Source: Candidatus Bathyarchaeota archaeon (GTDB lineage: Archaea; Thermoproteota; Bathyarchaeia; 40CM-2-53-6). Taken from it: a DNA stretch of 64,000 nt. The notes beneath the pieces are model-generated. The model was given only the letters and a program-made list of their open reading frames with translations, was not told where the DNA came from and did not search any database. This document shows positions 1 to 7,258 of the stretch, piece after piece; within the stretch, counting starts at the first letter, position 1; every line of letters begins with the position of its first letter. Made by a program: the position numbers and the translations under genes. The stretch spans positions 1-64,000 of the forward strand of contig VBBP01000050.1 of the NCBI GenBank assembly GCA_005884195.1, read 5' to 3'.

Positions 1-129
1 GAAGACAAGCCATTCCATTCGGCTCATGAAGCCTCGCCTTTCTTCCGCGTGTGCTGTTCTCCTGTGCATCTTCAAGTCGTACCAAGTGTCAAAGGGCGCT
101 CCGCAGGAGTAGCAACGGTATCGTGCCAT
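1..129 (-). CDS. C2H2 zinc-finger protein, partial at window edge
   Basis: The frame starts at an ATG (127-129) two bases after the integrase stop and runs off the left edge of the window; 43 residues are visible. It contains a classical zinc finger, CYSCGAPFDTWYDLKMHRRT followed by AH, with the C-x2-C and H-x4-H spacing. Single-finger C2H2 proteins of this size are common in archaeal viruses and plasmids, where they are DNA-binding regulators. The tight spacing to the integrase suggests one transcript and membership of the same mobile element. The target is unknown. Confidence 0.75.
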   Translation of the reverse strand, partial: MARYRCYSCGAPFDTWYDLKMHRRTAHAEERRGFMSRMEWLVF

Positions 130-131
130 TG

Positions 132-905
132 CTACTTTCGCTTCCGGAAGAGCTTCACGCCATCAAGTTCGGTTACGTAGTCGAAGCCCAGTTCTATCAA
201 AGCTGAAGCTTGCTCAAGCGTCTTTGCCGCTTTGCATGCGAATTGCTCGCTTTCTTTCCAGTCCACCAGTTGAGTGTATCGCAACGTATTGCTGATTGAC
301 TTGTGTCCGAGAACTTGTTGAACGTACAAGAGATCCCTCGTTTGATGGTAGAGCATTGTTGCCTTGAAGTGTCGGAAGGTGTGCAGGTGGATGTTGAGGT
401 ATCTGGGGTTGCCTTCGGTCTTTGCGAGAATCTTGCGGGTCTTTTCCAGATACGTTCGAACCGTCTTCTCGTTGGGTAGAGGCTTCGGGAACCGTGTGTA
501 GGCTTCTTTCAACATGGCGCAGAGTTTGTCCGAGATTTTGAGTTCTCTGGCTCTGCTTCCTTTCTCCGGACTTACTCTGACACTTTGTTTCTCGAAATCG
601 AGGTCTTTGAATTGTAGGCGTGTGGCTTCTCCAATTCTTACACCCGTTTCGTAGAGTAGTCGTAACATTGTGGCTTGTCGAAAGTTCCGGGTTGCCTTGA
701 TAATCGACTCCAATTCTTTTTGGAGAGGAATGAAGGGCAGTGTGTCTTCACGACTGTATCTCGGCTCGGAAAACGACAAGCCGAGCGTCTTTGCATATTT
801 GGCGTAGACATCAACCAGATTCTCCTTCCGTCCGAGCGAAGACTCTCGATTGGCAACGAATTCCTTGACACTCTCAGGGTCCTCAAGTGGGCAATGTTTT
901 GCCAA
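132..905 (-). CDS. tyrosine recombinase / integrase, N-terminus uncertain
   Basis: Site-specific recombinase of the tyrosine family. The catalytic set is visible: the first Arg in ETGVRIGEATRL (near residue 91), HTFRH, LGH (LGHKS) and the nucleophile Tyr in LRYTQL. The listed start is a TTG at 903-905, but the frame stays open upstream for 52 more codons to a TGA at 1062-1064. The extension reads like the N-terminal DNA-binding domain of integrases (LHKDGFRPSTIESHGRILRF joins directly to the listed start). That extension has no ATG, GTG or TTG and enters the 3' end of the tRNA-Pro gene on the same strand. Either an unusual start is used, or the gene was cut at its attachment site when the element integrated. 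It lies in tandem with a zinc-finger gene. Confidence 0.88.
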   Translation of the reverse strand: MAKHCPLEDPESVKEFVANRESSLGRKENLVDVYAKYAKTLGLSFSEPRYSREDTLPFIPLQKELESIIKATRNFRQATMLRLLYETGVRIGEATRLQFKDLDFEKQSVRVSPEKGSRARELKISDKLCAMLKEAYTRFPKPLPNEKTVRTYLEKTRKILAKTEGNPRYLNIHLHTFRHFKATMLYHQTRDLLYVQQVLGHKSISNTLRYTQLVDWKESEQFACKAAKTLEQASALIELGFDYVTELDGVKLFRKRK

Positions 906-1034
906 GAAACGGAGAATTCTACCGTGGCTCTCGATTGTGGAAGGTCGGAAGCCATCTTTGTGCAGTTGTAGCAGATAGGCTGCTATTCGGCTCTGGTCAT
1001 GTTCCCGATTGAAAAATGGCGGGTGGGTTTCTAA

Positions 1035-1162
1035 TGGGGCGGGTGGGATTTGAACCCACGATCACTGGTGCCCGAGACCAGTATGTTCCAGGACCGGCAG
1101 TTGCCTGCCAGCTCTCTTAGACCAAGCTGTCCCCACAGGTGGGTGGTCTGGACCACCGCCCC
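1035..1162 (-). tRNA. tRNA-Pro(CGG) with two probable D-arm introns
   Basis: The acceptor strands GGGGCGG (1156-1162) and CCGCCCC (1036-1042) pair, with discriminator A at 1035. The T arm is GTGGG-TTCAAAT-CCCAC, the anticodon arm CTGGT-CTCGGGC-ACCAG, giving anticodon CGG (Pro), and the variable loop is TGATC. About 52 extra bases sit in the D-arm region. Removing about 1129-1149 (21 nt, between D-stem and D-loop) and about 1084-1114 (31 nt, just before position 25) leaves a 76-nt tRNA with a D-loop of AGCTTGGTCTAAGA. Exact splice points are my inference; a bulge-helix-bulge fold was not tested. The CCA end is not encoded. The gene is the likely attachment target for the adjacent integrase. 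Confidence 0.88.
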
Positions 1163-1322
1163 TGCCGCGTGCCTCAACTCAATGATTCAAAATGCTTTGG
1201 TTCGACCGCTGTTTCAGGCCAGCGTGATTTGAGGGCTCAAGGAATTGCTGACTTGACTAGGTTAGTTGGGCTTCGTAACTGGACGTACATGACTCGATGT
1301 ACTGTCTTGGAAGACAATCGCG

Positions 1323-1496
1323 TTATTTCGATGGCTTGCGGTCGGATGGGGCTTTCTTGTGTCCGTTGAAGTATGTCCGTACTAGGCGTTCGAAGAAGAT
1401 GCTGAACCCTCCGGTCCTACCATAGTAGACCTTGTCAACTTCCTGTCTAACCAGTTGTTCCGCTTCGGACGATAAAGAGATCATCACTTTGCCCAT
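1323..1496 (-). CDS. small ribbon-helix-helix-like protein
   Basis: A 57-residue frame from ATG 1494-1496 to TAA 1323-1325. It opens with a strand-like segment (KVMISLSSEAEQ) and continues with two helical segments around a Gly-Gly turn (YYGRTGGFSIFFERLVRTYF), which is the general pattern of Arc/MetJ/CopG ribbon-helix-helix DNA-binding proteins. The tail is Lys/Pro-rich. It lies alone between tRNA-Pro and a small membrane protein gene, on the same strand as both. Function is inferred from pattern only; an antitoxin-like or repressor role would be typical, and no toxin partner is seen beside it. Confidence 0.6.
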   Translation of the reverse strand: MGKVMISLSSEAEQLVRQEVDKVYYGRTGGFSIFFERLVRTYFNGHKKAPSDRKPSK

Positions 1497-1602
1497 GGTA
1501 TCTCTAGACTACCGGAGATAGCTCTGGGCCGTTTTATGCTTATCCCCTGCTTCCGCATCCTATCGGCAAAGAATAAGAGCTAGAAATCGAAAAATTAGGC
1601 GT

Positions 1603-1917
1603 TTAGGCGTGTTTCTGCATTAGTCTAGTAACTGCCGTGAACGCTACGACCGCGCCAACAGCTAGGCCTAACTGATCGTTAAGGGCCAGAGACAGGATTG
1701 CCGTGATGCTACCGGCTATGAAGTCTCGGAAGAGTCCCTTACTCTTGTCGGAAGTGTCGAGAACATCTGAGCCGAGAACCAAGAGGAGGATTAGGAAGTA
1801 TACTGGTTCTTGGCTTATGGCGTTGGCGATGACGAAGCTGGCTATCCAGGCCGCCGACTCTGCGACCGGACGTAGGGCTGGTCGTAGTTCTGCCAGCTTG
1901 TACGACAGATCGCTCAT
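1603..1917 (-). CDS. small membrane protein, unknown
   Basis: A 104-residue protein starting at an ATG (1915-1917). Two or three hydrophobic segments are visible: about residues 24-50 (including PVYFLILLLVLG) and about 66-95 (FIAGSITAILSLAL, then a Gly/Ala-rich helix). The loop between them is charged (DVLDTSDKSKGLFRD). I recognise no family. No partner gene is evident; the next gene upstream is divergent. Confidence 0.55.
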   Translation of the reverse strand: MSDLSYKLAELRPALRPVAESAAWIASFVIANAISQEPVYFLILLLVLGSDVLDTSDKSKGLFRDFIAGSITAILSLALNDQLGLAVGAVVAFTAVTRLMQKHA

Positions 1918-2089
1918 GTAGAATAGACGTAGGGCAGGATAGAAAAGGAGACCCGACTTTTTCTACTGCGACCCAGTCCAGCAACAAAAGTGTCAATCCC
2001 ACCCAGGGGGCGGGACCTGCCACAGAACGATAGTTGAAGAAAGTGCAGACAAAGAGACAAGTACGGACTAAGACATTTCCTCGTGTATC

Positions 2090-2566
2090 TTGCCAACTCT
2101 CAAAATTCTGAAAGCGATGCCGAATGCTCCGGGAATGGACCAGTCTGAGATTGACATGTTTCTGGCCAGCAGCAAGACACCACTCCGACTCGGAACCACT
2201 AATTCGAAGGGCGAACCCAACATACACCCGGTATGGTACTGCTATGCGACTAACAGGCTCTACTTCATGAGCTTCAAGGACGCGGTGAAAGTCCGGAACC
2301 TGAAACATAACAAGACGGTCTACTTTTCGGTCGATACCGACGCGATGCCCAACACGGGAGTAAAGGGAAGAGGAACCGCGATCATCGTCAAGGACACAGG
2401 GAAAGCACTGTCATTATCGGAGGAGATTGTGGCGAAATATCTAGGCGATCTCAACAGCAACATAGCGAAGAACATGGTAGACGAGGTAAGGAAGGGCTCA
2501 GAGGTCCTAGTTGAGATAACTCCGCACTACTTCTCGACCTGGGATTATGCTAAATCGAAATTCTAG
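2090..2566 (+). CDS. pyridoxamine 5'-phosphate oxidase-like flavin-binding protein
   Basis: A split-barrel protein of the PNPOx-like superfamily. Family pattern is visible in PLRLGTTNSKGEPNIHPVWY (first strands), LYFMSFKDAVKVRNLKHN (the segment that contacts FMN or F420 phosphate) and KTVYFSVDTD, ending with a strand in the STWDYAK region. At 158 residues it has the usual single-domain length. Proteins of this type bind FMN, F420 or haem; the exact cofactor and substrate cannot be read from the sequence. The first possible start is TTG 2090; the ATG at 2117 would remove nine residues and is an equally good choice. No operon partner. Confidence 0.75.
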   Translation: MPTLKILKAMPNAPGMDQSEIDMFLASSKTPLRLGTTNSKGEPNIHPVWYCYATNRLYFMSFKDAVKVRNLKHNKTVYFSVDTDAMPNTGVKGRGTAIIVKDTGKALSLSEEIVAKYLGDLNSNIAKNMVDEVRKGSEVLVEITPHYFSTWDYAKSKF

Positions 2567-2594
2567 CGCATCAATTGTGAGCCTCTGTAAAGGC

Positions 2595-4028
2595 TCAGAC
2601 GATCTCGATGAGGTCGAGGGACGGATATCCCTTGTCGAAGTTGAACGTTGCCCCATGAATATGCGTGAACGGTTTCACGCCGTAGATCAGAAGATGGCCG
2701 TTCCAGCTTTGGACCTTTACGTGGTAGTCGGCTTGTCTTAGAAACTCATCACGAACCTTGGTGGGACGCGATGATATGGCAATGCTGAAGGCTCCTTCGT
2801 CCCGGAGGCCTTCTCCTATCTCTGTAAAGCCTGGAAGCGTCAGCTCTTCTCCGTAGACCTGGACGAGCTTGTCAAAGTTCATAGTTAACATCATGTCAGT
2901 TGACGTCTCTTTCAAGGCGTTCCATGTCTTGTAGAACTCTGCGAGATCGCTCATTAGCTGGCCTCTCAGCTTCAGTCTCCAGGGTTTCGAAGGTAGCTGC
3001 GAGTTGAATTCGACTATCCGAACTCTCTCTGCCAGAGCCTTGTCGCCTATGTATGGTCTCAGCGCCTCAGCCGACGATTCTGAGCTGAAAGTTCCAGTTG
3101 AAATGCTGAAGCAGGCCCCGCCTTGGCTAACGAAATTAGACCGTATCATGTTGATCAGCAACCTCAGCGACTGAGGGGAAACATTGCTTTCCGTATCGAT
3201 CATGAAGAAGGACCCTTTCCGGACTCCGCCTCCCAATAGCTGGTCGAGTTCCCTGCTTCCAGTGGAGAAGTGGGTCGCCGTGTGGGGTACTTTCTCTGGA
3301 CTTCTCACTATGGCCGGCAGGCCGTTTTCATATTCCTCGTCCAAGAAGGTGAACCTTCCCTTTTCAAGGGAGAATGGAAAATGTTGGCTTTGGACTCTGA
3401 ATCCTCTTAGCTTGTCTATTCCGAGGGATCTGATTCTCCTTCCATCTAGCTCGTTCTGTTCGAGCGTTACGACTCCGTCGACTAGGTAGCCGAGGTTGTC
3501 GGCTCGTTCGGCCTCACTCACAAGAATCACGCTGACTTTTGTCTGATCTAGTTCGGACATGACGGCTGACTCAAGCATTTTTCGCCCTTCGGCCGTAGCG
3601 TTTCTCAACGCGCCCTCCCAGCTATCTACGACAAGGATTGATTTCTGCTTGGCTTGTTTCAGACGTACGATTTTCGAGAAGACGCTGTCGGTATCAGAGC
3701 CTCTGAGGTCGTGGAATTCGTCATTCCAGGCCGCCTTCGAGGACCTTCCGGACATAGAATCTATAACCTCATCGATCCAGGGAAACTGTATGCGCAGTTT
3801 GACTGGTGAGACCCGACTGGACGCGTAAACGCGATGCGAGTCCGCGATAGCATTCAGTATCTCAAATGCGAGAGTTGTCTTTCCAGTCCCCGGTGCTCCC
3901 TGAATGAGCAGGACGTTTCCTGGAACCTCTAGAAACTCCAGGAACATGTTCATCATAGGAGACGATGTCGCACGGACTACAGAAGATTCGAGAGATTGAG
4001 GATCAGGTTCAGTCCCTGAGGCTATCAA
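2595..4028 (-). CDS. RecA-superfamily ATPase, KaiC/GvpD-like, two domains
   Basis: 477 residues with a Walker A motif GAPGTGKT at 44-51 and a Walker B-like strand KSILVVDSWEGA near 130. A second RecA-like region begins near residue 255 (STGSRELDQLLGGGVRKGSF), the usual entry sequence of KaiC domains, but its P-loop is replaced by MIDTESNVSPQS, so only the first domain should bind ATP. This active-plus-degenerate arrangement resembles the many archaeal RAD55/KaiC-like and GvpD-like proteins used in signalling or regulation. No partner gene is adjacent; the nearest neighbour is convergent and ends 28 bp away. Confidence 0.75.
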   Translation of the reverse strand: MIASGTEPDPQSLESSVVRATSSPMMNMFLEFLEVPGNVLLIQGAPGTGKTTLAFEILNAIADSHRVYASSRVSPVKLRIQFPWIDEVIDSMSGRSSKAAWNDEFHDLRGSDTDSVFSKIVRLKQAKQKSILVVDSWEGALRNATAEGRKMLESAVMSELDQTKVSVILVSEAERADNLGYLVDGVVTLEQNELDGRRIRSLGIDKLRGFRVQSQHFPFSLEKGRFTFLDEEYENGLPAIVRSPEKVPHTATHFSTGSRELDQLLGGGVRKGSFFMIDTESNVSPQSLRLLINMIRSNFVSQGGACFSISTGTFSSESSAEALRPYIGDKALAERVRIVEFNSQLPSKPWRLKLRGQLMSDLAEFYKTWNALKETSTDMMLTMNFDKLVQVYGEELTLPGFTEIGEGLRDEGAFSIAISSRPTKVRDEFLRQADYHVKVQSWNGHLLIYGVKPFTHIHGATFNFDKGYPSLDLIEIV

Positions 4029-4521
4029 ATTATTTCATCATAGATTGAAAGGCAGCGTGAAAGATTTCAAGAATTTGTCTCCTTTGCAGTGTTCAGGCGG
4101 GAACCGATGTGACATTGTTATCTCGCGTTGACTATCCACACATCGACGATTAGAAATCCAAGAATCCGGCGTCCTTTCTAGACGAAAGCATTGGAACCCC
4201 CGGTAAAAGCAAAATTCGATAGGCCAAAGAAGAAGATTAAGGGTAAAAGGAGTCGAAATCGAAGATCAGCTATACTGGAGCTCTAGGTATTGCTGGCGCA
4301 GCTGGCCTCCTCGTCCTAGTTGGTTTCTTCGTCATATTCATCGGAAGTCGAAAACCAACTCCAGTATCGACCGCCTTGCGACCCTAGTCCCTGGAGCGCT
4401 CAGATCTATCCTCTATTGGTCCCTTGAGTGGCTGGATTATGGAGGCTCGAAGCGATGATTGAAGTTGGTTTCGAACCTAGTCTTCAAAGCCTAGAAGTTA
4501 GGCTGTACTGGCTGGGTAAGC
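4029..4521. other. non-coding stretch with a possible tiny membrane peptide
   Basis: No convincing gene. At about 4246-4387 (+) there is a short frame encoding a hydrophobic helix (ALGIAGAAGLLVLVGFFVIF) followed by a basic Pro-rich tail. It is preceded by AAAAGGAG, but the frame has no ATG, GTG or TTG after its upstream stop. Nothing else structured was seen. Confidence 0.3.
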
Positions 4522-4767
4522 GTGCCGAAGCTCAAATACAGCAAGGACTACCTCCAACGCTTGACGAAACCTATTCCTAAGCAAGACCCGAACACGCGAG
4601 CAGCGACACCGACCGAGACTCTATCCGAACCGCGGCATCCCAGAGGATTCCACCAGTATTGCACAAGTTGCGGGAAAGACCAGCTTTTCAGCGTCGACAC
4701 GCTAGGCTGGAAGACTTGCACTGTATGCCGTGTTACCGCACCAGATAGAAGCCAGAGTCCAATCTGA
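4522..4767 (+). CDS. small zinc-ribbon protein
   Basis: 81 residues from a GTG. The N-terminal half is basic and probably disordered (KLKYSKDYLQRLTKPIPK, then Thr/Pro-rich). The C-terminal half holds two CxxC knuckles, CTSCGK and CTVC, 20 residues apart, as in zinc ribbons. Such proteins in archaea often bind nucleic acid or the transcription or translation machinery, but there is no specific clue here. It stands alone about 130 bp upstream of the NrdD-like gene on the same strand. Confidence 0.6.
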   Translation: MPKLKYSKDYLQRLTKPIPKQDPNTRAATPTETLSEPRHPRGFHQYCTSCGKDQLFSVDTLGWKTCTVCRVTAPDRSQSPI

Positions 4768-4860
4768 AGATAGCCGTCCTGGATCACGCCAGTATTAGTT
4801 GTTTCAGAGCCTCATAACGGAGCGGTATCTTCACAGGGTCCGAGCGTGGTTCAAGTACAA

Positions 4861-4871
4861 TTTTTTAAACA
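4861..4871 (+). promoter_or_regulatory. TATA-like element upstream of the NrdD-like gene
   Basis: The A/T run TTTTTTAAAC sits about 30 bp upstream of the TTG/CAG-type start region at 4901, the spacing expected for an archaeal TATA box driving a leaderless or short-leader transcript. Confidence 0.4.
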
Positions 4872-4900
4872 GGGTCAGGAAAGAAAGGCCCTGATTCTTT

Positions 4901-7144
4901 TTGCAGCGATCCTACGAGCGTTTCAGCTCGGATGTTCTGGATGCTGCTTCTGCCCCGGTTAGGCTTCACATTCTCAAGCTCCTAGTTTCCAAGGGTCCTC
5001 TCCCGTATACTGAGATCATGTACGAGGCGAAGCTGGACCCTGTGCGGGACGCCGGAAAGTTCGTCTATCACCTCAAAACCCTTCGCAAAGCCGGTCTGGT
5101 TGCGATCGAAAAAGGCACGAAAAAGTACAGCATAACAGACCTCGGCAAGATTCTAGTCGAATTCTCACGTGACTTGGAGGAATGGATCGCAGTCAAGAGA
5201 GGCCGCCTCTTCGTTCGAACCTCGAAAATGACGATAGAGGAATTTGACCGGACGAGAATCGCTTCATCACTTGTCACTGAGGCGGGTATGCCTCAGAGCC
5301 TAGCTGACGAGATAGCGTCCGAAGCTGAAGAGAGACTTCTGCGGTTCGGGACCACCTATCTCACCGCGCCTCTAGTACGCGAGCTAGTCAATACCATCCT
5401 TGTCGAGAGAAAGCTGGAAGAATACCGCCACAAACTGACACGCCTAGGACTTCCCGTAAACGACGTTACGGTCCTCCTTAAGGAAGCAGGACAGAAACAC
5501 CTCGACTCAGCTTGGGTCCAATCATCCGCTGGAGCAGCCGTAACAGAGGAATATGTCCTACTCAACAACCTCCCAAGACCACTCGTCGATGCACATTTCT
5601 CGGGACAAATCCACCTGGAAGAAGCCGAGTCTTGGATTCTCAAACCGAGTGTCTTCTCACATGACCCACGTTCTTTCTTCCGAAAAGGGTTGCCTGGATC
5701 TCAACCGCCTAGCTCTCTCGAAAGTGCCCTAGCAACACTGCTACGACTGGCCAGAGTGGCCGAAGGGCAGGTATCCGCGGAGCAAATATTCGATCATGTC
5801 AACATCCTTCTGGCACCTTTCATCAAGGGGGCCCCTAGTCAAAGAGTCCAAGAGGCTGTCCGACTCTTTCTCTCCCAGCTAAACTGGGACGGTTTCTCAA
5901 ACACTCTTCCTTTCCGATCAACCATAGGTCTCGACCGTACGGCCCCCAACATCCTTGAGCAATCTGATGCGATTGGTCCCAACGGTAAGAAGGAGGGGAA
6001 ATACGGAGACTATGCTCCTGAAGCTGAAGAGTTACTTCGTACAGTGATCGATGCAACTCGGGAAACTGCGGGGGACAATCCACTTGTCAACCCTTCCATC
6101 ACCCTGAGAATCAATCGCGATAAACTGTCTGAGCCCGACGGACTCCTCTCGCTGGCCCATGAGACCTCTCTAAGATACTCTGTCATGAATTATCTCATCC
6201 AAAATCCGGGAGAATCTTACACAGTATCTTCGGACGGGTTCATGTTCGTCACCGATAGCATGGGCGATGTGGCTCGGGGAGCGCTGGTTGGAGCGGTCCA
6301 GGTTAATCTGCCACGAATCGCTTATCAGTCAACAGGGAAAGACGAGCGTTTTCTCCAAGGTGTTACGACCGCCGTGGACGAGGCGGTGAGGGCTCTGGAG
6401 ATTCGCGGACAAGCTGTTCAGGAACGAATGAGGGAGGGACTTCTGCCCTTGCTTGCCTGGCAAACAGATGGAAGTGCGTATTACGGGTCCCAACCGATGG
6501 CGGAGATAAGCCTCCTCGGACTAAACGAGGCGATAAAACACCACTTGAAGAAAGATGTGGATGCCAAGGATTCTCTTGTTTTTGTCAAGAAGATCATCGA
6601 GACTGCAAGACGCGCGATTTCAGAGAGCGACTCTCGGAAGCTTAGAATTCGAGTCGGGCTTCATCCCTCTCCAGAGGCATCATCGAGGCTTGCAAGTATC
6701 GATGCTGAAAAATACGGTTTCTCCACAATCGTGTATCAAGGGTCCAAACGATATCCTTACTACACAGACGTCCCCGTAATCCCGCTTACACAGAAGATTC
6801 CATTCTCCACACGCGCGTCTCTCGAAGGAGAAGTTCAGAGATTCCTCGACGGAGGATCGATCCTGCCACTTCTGATAGGCGAAAAATCGTCAACCGCAGG
6901 CTTGATGAAAGCTTCACAACAGCTCGGAGAATCAGGAGTCAAACACTTCACGTTTTCCAAGATATTGTCACGATGCCAATCATGTTATCACGTCGATACG
7001 GGCATCCTGGCAAAATGCTCGAATTGCAATTCCGATAAGCTGACAGGCATTGCAAAATATGCTGGCAGACTGATCCCCCTCGACCTATGGACCGAGTCGA
7101 GGAGAAGAGACTTGGATAGAATCGCAGCCTATGATTTCACATAA
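4901..7144 (+). CDS. winged-helix / ATP-cone / NrdD-like protein lacking active-site cysteines
   Basis: 747 residues. Residues 1-90 form an ArsR-type winged helix (SAPVRLHILKLLVS, KFVYHLKTLRKAGLVAIEKG). Residues 104-190 are an ATP-cone (ELVNTILVERKLEEYRHK). From about 220 the sequence follows anaerobic ribonucleotide reductase NrdD: HFSGQIHLEEAE, FSHDPRSFFRKGL, FDHVNILLAPF and VQVNLPRIAY (467-475). The C-terminus keeps the zinc site CQSC (692-695) and CSNC (706-709) and a Gly at 722 in KYAGRL, where NrdD has the glycyl-radical RVxGY. The four zinc cysteines are the only cysteines in the protein. The conserved NC..HDL cysteine and the thiyl-radical cysteine before NLPRIA are both absent, so reductase chemistry is unlikely. 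With an HTH and an ATP-cone it may act as a nucleotide-sensing regulator (inference). No nrdG activase gene is adjacent. Confidence 0.85.
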   Translation: MQRSYERFSSDVLDAASAPVRLHILKLLVSKGPLPYTEIMYEAKLDPVRDAGKFVYHLKTLRKAGLVAIEKGTKKYSITDLGKILVEFSRDLEEWIAVKRGRLFVRTSKMTIEEFDRTRIASSLVTEAGMPQSLADEIASEAEERLLRFGTTYLTAPLVRELVNTILVERKLEEYRHKLTRLGLPVNDVTVLLKEAGQKHLDSAWVQSSAGAAVTEEYVLLNNLPRPLVDAHFSGQIHLEEAESWILKPSVFSHDPRSFFRKGLPGSQPPSSLESALATLLRLARVAEGQVSAEQIFDHVNILLAPFIKGAPSQRVQEAVRLFLSQLNWDGFSNTLPFRSTIGLDRTAPNILEQSDAIGPNGKKEGKYGDYAPEAEELLRTVIDATRETAGDNPLVNPSITLRINRDKLSEPDGLLSLAHETSLRYSVMNYLIQNPGESYTVSSDGFMFVTDSMGDVARGALVGAVQVNLPRIAYQSTGKDERFLQGVTTAVDEAVRALEIRGQAVQERMREGLLPLLAWQTDGSAYYGSQPMAEISLLGLNEAIKHHLKKDVDAKDSLVFVKKIIETARRAISESDSRKLRIRVGLHPSPEASSRLASIDAEKYGFSTIVYQGSKRYPYYTDVPVIPLTQKIPFSTRASLEGEVQRFLDGGSILPLLIGEKSSTAGLMKASQQLGESGVKHFTFSKILSRCQSCYHVDTGILAKCSNCNSDKLTGIAKYAGRLIPLDLWTESRRRDLDRIAAYDFT

Positions 7145-7258
7145 ACAAACCCTATCCGACGATTCATGTAGGGCGATACGTGGGTGGACTCGCTGGATGA
7201 AACTCGATTGAGTTTATCTCCTTGACCGTTTGACCCGGGAGGTTTAGGAAGCGCAGCC

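Noticed and set aside
1050..1369. Open frames overlapping the tRNA-Pro gene on the plus strand
   Set aside because: They lie antisense to a well-supported tRNA and have no protein-like composition.
3240..3275. CTTCCAGTGGAGAAG as a second ORB
   Set aside because: Inside the KaiC-like coding region with no G-run; similar cores at 8962 and 9920 lie within a coding sequence, so chance occurrence is likely.
4246..4387. Possible single-span peptide after AAAAGGAG
   Set aside because: Hydrophobic helix is convincing but the frame has no ATG, GTG or TTG after the upstream stop; left as a note in the gap entry.
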